A stretch of 64,000 nucleotides of DNA. Origin: Thermaurantiacus tibetensis (GTDB lineage Bacteria > Pseudomonadota > Alphaproteobacteria > Sphingomonadales > Sphingomonadaceae). The stretch is taken from assembly GCF_015354055.1 (NCBI RefSeq), contig NZ_JACHTM010000002.1:744001-808000 (forward strand), in the 5' to 3' direction. The stretch's first letter is position 1. Every line of letters starts with the position of its first letter. Below, in pieces: positions 52,920 to 61,058 of the stretch. The position numbers and the translations under genes were made by a program. Below the pieces are notes generated by a model. The model saw only the letters and a program-made list of their open reading frames with translations, did no database searches and was not told where the DNA came from.

Positions 52920-54043
52920 GCCGCAGCGCCGGGAGCGGGCGCGGGCGCCGGAGCGGCGAGGCGGGCGGCCGCGAGAAGGCCGTAGCCAAGCGCGAGCAGG
53001 AGGAGGTTGAGGACGGCGGGCAGGTGATCGGCGAGCCGCCCGCCCATCTGGTTGAGGCCGACCATGAGCTCGAGCCCCGAGGTGGTGGGGAAGAGCCGGG
53101 CGAAGGCCTGGAGGGGAAGGGGCGTGGCCTCGGCCGGCCAGCTGATGCCGGCGAGGAAGAAGAGGGGGAGCGAGAGGGCAAGCCCGAGCTGGAGCGGCTG
53201 CTCGCGGGCCGTGACGAGGCTCGCGGCGGCGAGTGCGGCGGCAACGGTGGCGGCGACGAACAGGGCAGCGCCCGCAAGGACCTCGGCCAGAGGCGCAGCG
53301 GCGCGCGGATAGTCGTGAAGCCAGAAGACGAAGCCGACGAACCAGACGGTCTGCACCATGCCGAGGACGAGGCCGCCGAGCGCGAGCCCGGCGAGCTGGC
53401 GGAGCGGCAGCCGGAGCGGGCGGCCGAGCCGCTCGCGCGCGGTGCCGGCAACGAGCGCAAGGCCGAGGAGCAGCGTCTGGTGGACGATGACGAAGGCGAC
53501 GCCGGGGAAGACGGCGGCGCCATAGCCCTCGCGGACGTTGAAGAGCGGGCGGGTGACGAGCGCGAGCGCCGGCGGCGCGGGCGGGCCGGCGGCGCGGGCC
53601 TGGGCAAGCGCGGCCTCGCGCCCGGTCTCGGCAAGTGCGGCGCCAGCGCCGGCGAGCGCGGCGGAACCCTGAAGCAGGTGGGCGCCGTGGCCGACGAGGG
53701 CGACGGTCCCCGTCTCCCCCCGGGCGATGCGCCGCGAGAAGTCGGCGGGCACGAGCACGGCGGCGACGGCGCGGTCTTCGGCGAGCCAGAGCTGGGCCTC
53801 GGCCGGGCTGGCAAGCGACGCGACCAGATGGACGCGGGGCTCGGCGGCAAGCGCGGCGACGAGGCGGCGGCTGATCGCGCTGCCGTCTTCGTCGACGACG
53901 ACGACCGGGGCCTTTCGCACCACCTCGCCGGAGTAGGCGCTGGGGTAGAAGAGGGCGTAGAGGAGCGGCGCGCCGACGAGGAGGAGCGCGGCGGCGCGGT
54001 CGGCAAGGACCGCCGCGAGGAAGGCGCGCAGCGCGGAGAGCAT
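52904..54043 (-). CDS. ABC-2 type transporter permease (second)
   Basis: A 379-residue permease: one N-terminal membrane helix, a periplasmic domain with VVVVDEDGSAISRRLVAALA and AVAAVLVPADFSRRIARGET, and five C-terminal helices including QTLLLGLALVAGTARERLGR and LALSLPLFFLAGISWP. This is the YhhJ/YbhR-like ABC2_membrane_3 architecture. It starts by overlapping the previous permease (TGATG). No ATP-binding subunit is encoded in the operon. Confidence 0.88.
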   Translation of the reverse strand: MLSALRAFLAAVLADRAAALLLVGAPLLYALFYPSAYSGEVVRKAPVVVVDEDGSAISRRLVAALAAEPRVHLVASLASPAEAQLWLAEDRAVAAVLVPADFSRRIARGETGTVALVGHGAHLLQGSAALAGAGAALAETGREAALAQARAAGPPAPPALALVTRPLFNVREGYGAAVFPGVAFVIVHQTLLLGLALVAGTARERLGRPLRLPLRQLAGLALGGLVLGMVQTVWFVGFVFWLHDYPRAAAPLAEVLAGAALFVAATVAAALAAASLVTAREQPLQLGLALSLPLFFLAGISWPAEATPLPLQAFARLFPTTSGLELMVGLNQMGGRLADHLPAVLNLLLLALGYGLLAAARLAAPAPAPAPGAAAGRRR

Positions 54044-55254
54044 CAGCGCCGGCCCCAGGCCGAAGGCGCGCGCGCGGCGCGGAGGTAGAGGAGGGCGCCG
54101 GGGATGCCGGCGGCAAGCGCGATCGCGAGCATCGGCAGGAGGGGCTGGGCGGCAAGGGCGAGCGGCGCATCGGCCACCCAGGTGCGGGCCACCAGGCGGG
54201 CGAAGTGGGTGAAGGGCAGGAGGTCGCTCCAGACCCGGCCGAAGGCGTTGGCCTGCTGCTGGGGGAAGATGGCACCCGCAAAGGCGAAGGAGGCCCCGGC
54301 GTAGAGGCCGGTGAGCGAGAGCGACTGCGAGAGCGTGCGGGTGGCGCCCACGAGGAGAAGGGCGACTCCGGCATAGGCGAGATACATGGCAAGGCTGCCG
54401 AGGAGGAGGAGGGGAAGCGAGCCCTCGACCCGCCAGCCGCGCACGCCGGCAAGCCAGAGGATGGCAAGCGCGCTCCAGCCGAGGAAGACGAGGAGGTGCG
54501 GGAGGAGCTTGCCGGCAAGCGCCGCCGGGCCCGCGGGCGCCCAGCTGCGGGCCGTGCCGTCGCGAAGCTCGCGGCCGAGCGCGGACACGGCCGCGAGCAT
54601 GAAGAGGAGGTGGAGGATGGCGGGGTGGAGGAGGCTCAGGAGCTGGAACTCCTGGCTTGCCGGCGCGTTCCACGCGAACGTGGCGAGGGCCGCGACCGGC
54701 GGCGGCCGGACCGCGCCGGGCGGCGCGACGGCGGCGAGGCGCTCGCGGGCGAGGACGGCGTTGGCGTGGGCGACGATGGCGGCCATCTCCCGCTCGGCCG
54801 TCGCCGCCGCAGCCGGCACGCTCGCGTTGACGAGGAGGAGGACGGGGGCGGCGCCCGCGTGGATCCGCGCCGGCGCGTCGGCCGGGACGAGCACGGCGGC
54901 GCGGACGGCGCCGGCACGGAGCAGGCGCTCGGCCTCGGCCATGTCGGCAGGCTTGGCGGCGAGCCGCAGGCCCGGCGCGGCCTCGATCGCGGCCATGAGG
55001 CCGCGGCCGATGGCGCTGCCGTCGGCTGCGACCACGGCAACCGGAAGGCCGCGCACCACGCCGCCGGCGAGCTGCCAGGAGAGGAGCGCGCACAGCAGGA
55101 GGGGCAGGACGGCGAGGAGGGCGAGGTCCACCGGGCTTCGGCCCAGGAACGCGATCTCGCGGCGCAGGCTCGCCCGGAAGCCGGCGCGCGCCCCAGCCGC
55201 GGCCGCGGGGAACGGGGCGGCCGGGCGGGGCGCAGCGGGGACGGCGCCGCTCAC
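54043..55254 (-). CDS. ABC-2 type transporter permease (first)
   Basis: A 403-residue paralogue of the next gene. After a Pro/Ala-rich leader, an N-terminal helix (PVDLALLAVLPLLLCALLSW) precedes a periplasmic domain (GLPVAVVAADGSAIGRGLMA, RAAVLVPADAPARI) and five C-terminal helices, including FMLAAVSALGRELRDGTARS and LTGLYAGASFAFAGAIFP. GTG start, coupled to the HlyD gene by GTGA. Together the two permeases would form the inner-membrane channel. Confidence 0.88.
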   Translation of the reverse strand: MSGAVPAAPRPAAPFPAAAAGARAGFRASLRREIAFLGRSPVDLALLAVLPLLLCALLSWQLAGGVVRGLPVAVVAADGSAIGRGLMAAIEAAPGLRLAAKPADMAEAERLLRAGAVRAAVLVPADAPARIHAGAAPVLLLVNASVPAAAATAEREMAAIVAHANAVLARERLAAVAPPGAVRPPPVAALATFAWNAPASQEFQLLSLLHPAILHLLFMLAAVSALGRELRDGTARSWAPAGPAALAGKLLPHLLVFLGWSALAILWLAGVRGWRVEGSLPLLLLGSLAMYLAYAGVALLLVGATRTLSQSLSLTGLYAGASFAFAGAIFPQQQANAFGRVWSDLLPFTHFARLVARTWVADAPLALAAQPLLPMLAIALAAGIPGALLYLRAARAPSAWGRR

Positions 55255-56306
55255 TGCGGCCAGGCGAAGAGGACCGACATGCCGGGCCGGAGGCCCTCGA
55301 CCGGCTCGGCAGGCCGGAGCCTCACCTCGAAGCCGCGCACGTCGAAACCGCTCGACTGGCGGGTGGCGCGCCAGGTGGCATAGTCCCCTGCAGGGGCGAT
55401 CATCTCGACGGTGAAGCGGACGCGGCGGTCGCCGAGCGCGGGGACGGTGCCGACCAGCGCGCTGCCGGGGCGGACGCCGGGCATCTGGTCCTCGCGGAGC
55501 GTGACGGTGACCCAGGGGGCGGCCGTTTCGGTCAGCAGCATCACCGGGTAGCCGGCGCCGACGATCTCGCCCGGCTCTGCGAGGCGGCGGCCGACCTCGC
55601 CGGCGGCAGGCGCGACGATGCGGGTCTCGGCGCGGGCCGCCTCGACCTCGGCGCGGGCAGCGGCGGCCTGGGCGGCCTGCGCCTTCGCCGCCCGCCGGTC
55701 CTCGACCCGGGCGCCCTCGACCGCGGTCTCATACTGGGCGCGGGCGGCGCGCGCGGCTTCTTCGGCTGCGACCATGTTGGTGCGGGCCTCGTCGCGCTTC
55801 TGGCCTGGCACCACCCCTTCGCGGGCGAGGCGGTCGATGCGGGCGAAGGTGACCCGGGCCAGCTCGGCCGCCGCCTCCGCCCGGCGCCACTGCGCCTCGG
55901 CCGCGGCAATCTCGGTGGGCCGCGCGCCGGCCTCGGCTTTCGCGGCCATGGCCTCGGCCGCCTCGACCGCGGCGGCCGCCTGCCGCTCCTTCGCCGCCAC
56001 CTCGGGGCTGTCGAGGGTGGCGAGGAGCTGGCCGGATTCGACCCGCTCGCCCTCGCGGACGTGGATGGCGGCGAGCCGGCCGGTGACCTTGCTGGCGACG
56101 CGCAGCTCGCGGGCATCGACCAGGCCCTGGAGCTGGCCGGGAGCGGGGCGGAAGCCGAGCCAGAGCCCGACCGCGAGCAGGAGCGCGACCGCGGCGCCGG
56201 CGAGGGCGAGCGCGGCGCCGCGGACGGGCCCGCCATCGGGCGCGGCCCCGGCGGCGGGAGGGTCGGCGGCGGGAGGGTCGGCGGCGGGAGGGTCGGCGGC
56301 GGTCAC
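55251..56306 (-). CDS. HlyD-family periplasmic adaptor
   Basis: A 351-residue membrane-fusion protein of the YbhG/EmrA type. One membrane helix (AALALAGAAVALLLAVGLWL), lipoyl halves VASKVTGRLAAIHVREGERV and ETRIVAPAAGEVGRRLAEPG, and a long Ala/Arg/Glu coiled-coil hairpin between them. The cytoplasmic N terminus carries a threefold PPAAD repeat from a 15-bp minisatellite (56251-56295). It is coupled to the TolC-like gene by GTGA overlap. Confidence 0.92.
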   Translation of the reverse strand: MTAADPPAADPPAADPPAAGAAPDGGPVRGAALALAGAAVALLLAVGLWLGFRPAPGQLQGLVDARELRVASKVTGRLAAIHVREGERVESGQLLATLDSPEVAAKERQAAAAVEAAEAMAAKAEAGARPTEIAAAEAQWRRAEAAAELARVTFARIDRLAREGVVPGQKRDEARTNMVAAEEAARAARAQYETAVEGARVEDRRAAKAQAAQAAAARAEVEAARAETRIVAPAAGEVGRRLAEPGEIVGAGYPVMLLTETAAPWVTVTLREDQMPGVRPGSALVGTVPALGDRRVRFTVEMIAPAGDYATWRATRQSSGFDVRGFEVRLRPAEPVEGLRPGMSVLFAWPQ

Positions 56307-57718
56307 GGCGCGGCTCCGGCGGCGAGGAAGCGGGGCAGCTCGGCGAGCTGGCCGCTGGCCGCGAGCAGGTCGACGAGGGCCTCGACATAGTCGTAGGCGG
56401 CGCGGGCCTGCTCGACCCGGACCCGGCCGGCCTGGAGCTCGGAGTCGGTCACGTCGCGGCTGGTGCCCTGGAGCTCGCGGAAGGAGAGGCGGGCGACGCG
56501 AAGCGCCTCGTCGGCGGCGGCGATGGTGCGGGCGTAGAGCGCGTGGCGGCGGCGGGCGGCCTCGGCGCGGGCGTGGGCGACGCGCACGCCCGTCTCGAGC
56601 TGGGCGCGGGCCTCGCGCGCGCTCGCCTCGGCCTGCGCGACCGTCTCGCGCGCGGCGGCGACCTCGCGGCGGCGGTTCGCGCCGGAGACGAGCTGGTACT
56701 TCAGCCCCACGCCGAGGATGTAGTCAGGGTCGACGAGGAGGGAATTGCGGGTGTCGAGGTTGGCCTGGGCGACCGCGTAGACGGTGGGGCGGAGCTTCGC
56801 CTGCTCGGCCGCGACTCCGGCCTCCGCGAGCCGGGTGCCTGCCTCGAGCCGGCGAAGCGCCGGGTGGCGGGCCTCGGCGGCGGCGAGGAATTCCGCCAGC
56901 GGGGGGAGCGGCGCGGGCGGGACGGCAAGGGGCGTGGAGAGGCGGACGGGGCCGTCGAGCCGGAGCAGCCCCTCGAGCGCCGCCGTGGCCGCGGCGAGGT
57001 CCGCGGCGGCGCGCTCGGCCTCGCGCTCGGCCTCCTCGAGAGCGGCCTCGGCCTGGAGGCGCTGGGCGGGCGCGATCTGCTGCTCGCGCTCGAGCGCCCG
57101 GGCGGCAGCGACGTGCGCGGCGACGCCTGCGACGACGGCGCGGCGGATGGCGTGCGCCTCGGCAGCGAGCTGCGCGCCGAAGTAGGCGCGCGCGAGCCGG
57201 GCGAGCGCCTCTTCGGCCGCCGCGTCGCGGCCTGCCTCCTCGATGCCGACGCGGGCCCCGGCGGCGGCCTTCGCGGCCCCGATCTGGCCGCCGGCGTAGA
57301 GCGGCCAGGTGGCGGTGACGAGCGGGCGGCGGACCGGCCGCTCGAGGCGGAAGCGGAGCGGATCGGGAAGGCCGAAGGCTTCGGCGACCGGCGCGAGCGG
57401 CCCGAGCGGAAGGAAGAGCGTCTTGCGGAAGTCGAGCACCTGCGCCTCGACCTCGACCTCGGGCCGGCGGCCGAGGGTTTCGACGGCTTCGGCGCGGGCT
57501 TCGGCAGCGCGCAGGCCGGCAGCGGCAGCGGCGAGCGCGTCCGACTGGGCGAGAAGGCGCTCCTGCGCGGCGGCGTAGGCGAGGGCGGGCTGGGCGAGGG
57601 CGGGCTGGGCGAGGGCGGGCGCGGACGCCAGGGCGCAGGCGCGGACGGCGGCACGCGCGAGGGCGCGCGACCCCCACGCCCGTTGCCGCGCCGCCTGCCT
57701 GCCCCTGCCCACGGACAT
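56303..57718 (-). CDS. TolC-family outer-membrane efflux protein
   Basis: A 471-residue outer-membrane channel with signal peptide and two repeated helical-hairpin halves (for example LQAEAALEEAEREAERAAAD and ARAEAARRRHALYARTIAAA), plus barrel strands such as WPLYAGGQIGAAKAAAGARV. The region at the signal-peptide end is extended by AQPAL pentapeptide repeats from a 15-bp minisatellite (about 57577-57620). First gene of the export operon tolC-hlyD-permease-permease. Confidence 0.9.
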   Translation of the reverse strand: MSVGRGRQAARQRAWGSRALARAAVRACALASAPALAQPALAQPALAYAAAQERLLAQSDALAAAAAGLRAAEARAEAVETLGRRPEVEVEAQVLDFRKTLFLPLGPLAPVAEAFGLPDPLRFRLERPVRRPLVTATWPLYAGGQIGAAKAAAGARVGIEEAGRDAAAEEALARLARAYFGAQLAAEAHAIRRAVVAGVAAHVAAARALEREQQIAPAQRLQAEAALEEAEREAERAAADLAAATAALEGLLRLDGPVRLSTPLAVPPAPLPPLAEFLAAAEARHPALRRLEAGTRLAEAGVAAEQAKLRPTVYAVAQANLDTRNSLLVDPDYILGVGLKYQLVSGANRRREVAAARETVAQAEASAREARAQLETGVRVAHARAEAARRRHALYARTIAAADEALRVARLSFRELQGTSRDVTDSELQAGRVRVEQARAAYDYVEALVDLLAASGQLAELPRFLAAGAAP

Positions 57719-57777
57719 GGCTTGGCACGGGGCGGACGAAGGCTCAAGCCCGGCGCCGCGGGCCCGCGCCGGGGGCC

Positions 57778-58746
57778 TCAGGCGGCCGCGAGCGCTGCCT
57801 TCTGCTGCGCTTCCATCTCCTCGAAGAGGCGCGCCGTCGGGCTCTCGAAGGGGCGGACGCCGAGCTGCGTGCGGAGCGCGGGGATCTCCTCGTCGAGGAG
57901 CGCGTGCCAGGGAAGGGCGAGAAGCGCAGGCGTCTCGCGGCCGTGGCGCCAGCCCTCGAGCATGATGCGCAGCATCGGCTCGGCGACGGGGGGTGCGTGG
58001 AAGGCGAGAAGCGTGGCGACGGTGGCGAGGAAGCGGGTGGAGTAGTTCTGGCCGAACTGGGCCAGCTGGAAGCCGGAGATGGCGACCTCGCCGGCGCCGG
58101 TGAAGCCGTAGCCGGCGACAAGGTGCCAGATGTCGTGGAGCTGGAGGATGCGGCGGTTGGTGCGGTTCTGGGCCGGGTAGGGGCCGGGGAGGACCACGGT
58201 GTCGGCGTCGATCACCTCGAGGTCATAGCCCTGGGCCTCGAGCATGGCGAGGAGCCGGCTGCCGAGGCTTTCGGGCGGGCGGCCGGCGAGGTCGGCCGTC
58301 TTCATGCGCACTTCAGGCGCCGCGAGCAGCTCCGGGACGCAGGGCCAGTCGAGGAGGGCGGCCTCGGTGCGGGCGAGCATGTCGGCATCATAATGGGTGC
58401 CGAGGGCGACGACCGACGCGGTGAAGGCGAGCGGATCGACCGGGCCGGCCGGCATGGCCCCCGCGATGGCCCAGAAGGCCTCCCAGAGGGCCCGCGGGAG
58501 CGGGCGGGCGGCCGGCGAGCCTTCGGCGAGGAAGGGGAGGCCGGAGGCGAGGACCTCGGCCCGGGCGGCGGGCGGCGAATCGAGGATGGCGCGGGCGAGC
58601 GTGTCGAACACGGCCGGGACGGCGCGCGGGTCGACGAAGGCGGCGTGGGCCATGAGGGCGGCCGCGCACCAGGGCTCGGCGCCGGGGGCGATGCGGCCGG
58701 TCTCGACCGCCTCCTCGAACGCGCTTCGCTCTGCTGCCGTGGCCAT
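57778..58746 (-). CDS. Coq4-family ubiquinone biosynthesis protein
   Basis: A 322-residue protein. The Coq4 signature is LQLHDIWHLVAGYGFTGAGE, in which HDxxH binds a metal; AISGFQLAQFGQNYSTRFLA follows. Coq4 organises or acts in the ubiquinone complex, recently as a C1 decarboxylase/hydroxylase. The N-terminal ~120 residues are an Ala-rich helical extension. GGGAGG lies upstream of the ATG. It precedes the export operon by 60 bp on the same strand and may share its transcript. Confidence 0.85.
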   Translation of the reverse strand: MATAAERSAFEEAVETGRIAPGAEPWCAAALMAHAAFVDPRAVPAVFDTLARAILDSPPAARAEVLASGLPFLAEGSPAARPLPRALWEAFWAIAGAMPAGPVDPLAFTASVVALGTHYDADMLARTEAALLDWPCVPELLAAPEVRMKTADLAGRPPESLGSRLLAMLEAQGYDLEVIDADTVVLPGPYPAQNRTNRRILQLHDIWHLVAGYGFTGAGEVAISGFQLAQFGQNYSTRFLATVATLLAFHAPPVAEPMLRIMLEGWRHGRETPALLALPWHALLDEEIPALRTQLGVRPFESPTARLFEEMEAQQKAALAAA

Positions 58747-58849
58747 GGCGCTTCCTCCCGCCCGCGATGCCGGGAAGAATGGGCGGGGCGGGGCGGGAGC
58801 GCAAGGGGCGGGACGCGATGCCGCCGCGGGAGGCTGGCCCGGTGGGCGA

Positions 58850-58926
58850 TGGCGCGCCCGGAACGATTCGAACGTCCGACCTACAGATTCGTAGTCTGTT
58901 GCTCTATCCAGCTGAGCTACGGGCGC
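58850..58926 (-). tRNA. tRNA-Arg (anticodon ACG), CCA encoded
   Basis: On the minus strand, acceptor GCGCCCG pairs with CGGGCGC; D arm AGCTCAGCTGGATAGAGC; anticodon loop CTACGAA gives ACG; T loop GTTCGAATC. Discriminator G and CCA are genomic. ACG is deaminated to ICG and reads CGU/CGC/CGA. Confidence 0.97.
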
Positions 58927-58995
58927 GTCGCCGCCCGCCGCATAGCCGATGGACCGCGGATTGCAAGCGCGGCTGCGGGCGGGCAGGGGCACCCC

Positions 58996-59511
58996 ATGCG
59001 CGCGCTGCGTCTGCCCGTCTCTCTTGCGCTCCTCTGGGCCGGGCTGCTGGGGGGCTGCGCGGCCGGCGGCGGTTTCCCCGACCTGCTGCCGCGCCCGCAC
59101 GAGCGCCCGCGCGAGGTGGTGGAGGTGCCGGTCTCCCCGCCCGGCCTTGCCGCTGCCGAGCGGGAGGCGCTGGTGGCGGGGCTCGTCGAGGCGGAGGCGC
59201 GGGCGGCAGCGGCAGCACGCGAGGCGGAGGCCGCGCTCCGGGCGCTGGAGCCGGCGCTCGCGCGGGCGCGCGGGGCCGCGCCCGGGAGCAATGCCTGGGC
59301 CGATGCGCAGCTGCTCCTCTCCCGCCTCGACCAGGCGCTGGCCGGCTATGGCGAGGTGGAGGCGATGCTGGCGCCGCTTCAGCGGCTGGCTGACCCGGCG
59401 CCCGCCGACGACCCGGACCGCCAGAGGCTCGAGGCGCTTGCGGCGCGGGTGGCGCGCGAGGCGGACGCCCTCGCCGACCGGCAGCGGCAGGCGGCGGCGC
59501 GGCTCGGCTGA
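58996..59511 (+). CDS. Putative lipoprotein with coiled-coil helices
   Basis: A 171-residue protein with a lipobox-like LLGGC near residues 18-22 (signal peptidase II cleavage before Cys). The body is Ala/Glu/Arg-rich helix (EREALVAGLVEAEARAAAAA), probably a coiled coil. I do not recognise a family. It stands alone after the tRNA-Arg gene. Confidence 0.72.
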   Translation: MRALRLPVSLALLWAGLLGGCAAGGGFPDLLPRPHERPREVVEVPVSPPGLAAAEREALVAGLVEAEARAAAAAREAEAALRALEPALARARGAAPGSNAWADAQLLLSRLDQALAGYGEVEAMLAPLQRLADPAPADDPDRQRLEALAARVAREADALADRQRQAAARLG

Positions 59512-59557
59512 GGCCGGGCGCGGCGGCCGGGCGGGCGGAGCGGCGGGGGCGGGCGGG

Positions 59558-60073
59558 TCAGGTCAGGCGGTCGAGCGCGGCGGCATCGAGCCCGCCGGGG
59601 ACGAGGATGACGAGACATGGCAGCGTGCCGGCGCGCTCGCCGGCGAAGTGCTCGACGAGCGGGCCCGGGCGGCCGCGGGCGGCGGTGGCAAGCACGAGGG
59701 AGCGGATCTCGGGATGGTCGCGCAGGTGGGCGGTGACGGCGTCGGCCGGCTTGCCGTGGAGGAGGACGGTGGCGACGGGACGGCCGAGGAGCGCCTCGGC
59801 CTCGCGGGCGGCCAAGGCGAGCGTGGCGGCGGCGGCCTCCTCGGCCTCGGCGGCGATCATGTCCTGCACGCGGCCCCACTGGACGAACTGGGGCGGGCGG
59901 ATGACGTGGGCGATGGCGAGATCCTCGCCGGTGCGGCGGGCACGCCGGGCGGCGAAGCGGAGCGCGAGCTCGCACTCGGGCGTTTCGTCGACGATGACGA
60001 GGTAGGTGCCGGCCGGCGTCGGCGCCTGCGCCTCGGCCAGCCGCGCGGCGGCCTCGCCCTCCTCCCCTTGCAT
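59558..60073 (-). CDS. Universal stress protein (UspA) family
   Basis: A 171-residue alpha/beta protein: GTYLVIVDETPECELALRFA at the start (first strand and helix), then AIAHVIRPPQF, and SLVLATAARGRPGPLVEHFA in place of the usual G-x2-G-x9-GS nucleotide loop. The loop is degenerate, so ATP binding is uncertain. It is a single-domain cytoplasmic protein. Confidence 0.85.
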   Translation of the reverse strand: MQGEEGEAAARLAEAQAPTPAGTYLVIVDETPECELALRFAARRARRTGEDLAIAHVIRPPQFVQWGRVQDMIAAEAEEAAAATLALAAREAEALLGRPVATVLLHGKPADAVTAHLRDHPEIRSLVLATAARGRPGPLVEHFAGERAGTLPCLVILVPGGLDAAALDRLT

Positions 60074-60216
60074 GGGGCGGAGCCTAGCGGCGGGCCGGGG
60101 CGGGCGCAATCGCGGGGTCTCCGAGCCCTCCGGCCCCCCACCGCCCCCCAAGCCGCCTCCCGTGCGGCCCTCCCGTGCGGCCCTCCCGTGCCTCGCGACC
60201 CCCGGCGCTCCGGGGC

Positions 60217-60876
60217 TCAGCTCCGCCGCTCGGGCAGGCGGACGGTGACCGTCTGGCCGGAGTTGCCGGGGAAGCCGGTGAACAGCGCCTCGACGAGGCG
60301 CGGGACGAGGAAGGCCGGGTCGGAGGAGCGGGTGGTGGCCTGGGCGCGGCCCTCGAACAGGCGGGTGCCGTCGGCAGCGCGGAGGATGTGGACTTCGACG
60401 AAGCTCGGCCAGACGGTGTAGGTGTAGACTTCCGGCCCCCAGCCCGGGCCCCAGCCCGGCCAGCCCCACCACGGGTCGGCCCAGCCCCAGCGGCCCCAGC
60501 CGCCCCAGCCGACCGGACCCCAGCCCCAGCCGCCCCAGGCGCCCCAGGCGCCGGGGCGGGTGTCGACCCGTTCGCGCGGCGGGCCGACGCCATAGTCGAG
60601 CCTGACGACGAGCTGGGCGCTCGAGGCATCGGGCGCAGCGCGGTAGCCCTGCTGCTCCATGGCCTGGCGGACGGCGGCGGCGTAGGTCTGGAACTCGATG
60701 GAGCCCTGGTTGCGGGCTTCCGCCGGCTCAATGACGAACGTCTCGCCCGAGGGGGGCGGGAGCACCTGGAAGCGGGAGACCTGCGCGCGGAACGGCGTGG
60801 CGCAGGCGGCCAGCACCAGCGCGAGGAGGAGGACGACCGACGCGCGGGCGGCGGGGAGGCGGAACGCAGTGGTCAT
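60217..60876 (-). CDS. DUF4136 lipoprotein with Trp/Gly-rich insert
   Basis: A 219-residue lipoprotein: signal peptide with lipobox LVLAAC, then the DUF4136 beta core (FVIEPAEARNQGSIEFQTYA, AQLVVRLDYGVG, and VRLPERRS at the end). Between them lies an insert of about 40 residues in which 13 are Trp, mostly in GW or GWG steps. DUF4136 proteins are outer-membrane-associated and of unknown function. Confidence 0.83.
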   Translation of the reverse strand: MTTAFRLPAARASVVLLLALVLAACATPFRAQVSRFQVLPPPSGETFVIEPAEARNQGSIEFQTYAAAVRQAMEQQGYRAAPDASSAQLVVRLDYGVGPPRERVDTRPGAWGAWGGWGWGPVGWGGWGRWGWADPWWGWPGWGPGWGPEVYTYTVWPSFVEVHILRAADGTRLFEGRAQATTRSSDPAFLVPRLVEALFTGFPGNSGQTVTVRLPERRS

Positions 60877-61058
60877 GGACCGGACCCTCAGGTGTTCTTG
60901 CGTGTGATAGCAGTGCGCCACGGGGCGTGAACAGAAGCTTTCCGGCCGGGGGGCGGGGCCGGGGTGCGGCACTGCGCCCGCGGCCTTGGGGCCTCGGCGC
61001 GGCGGAGCGCGCACGGGGCCCCGGGGACGGGCGGGCGCGATCAGCGCGGGAGGCGCGG

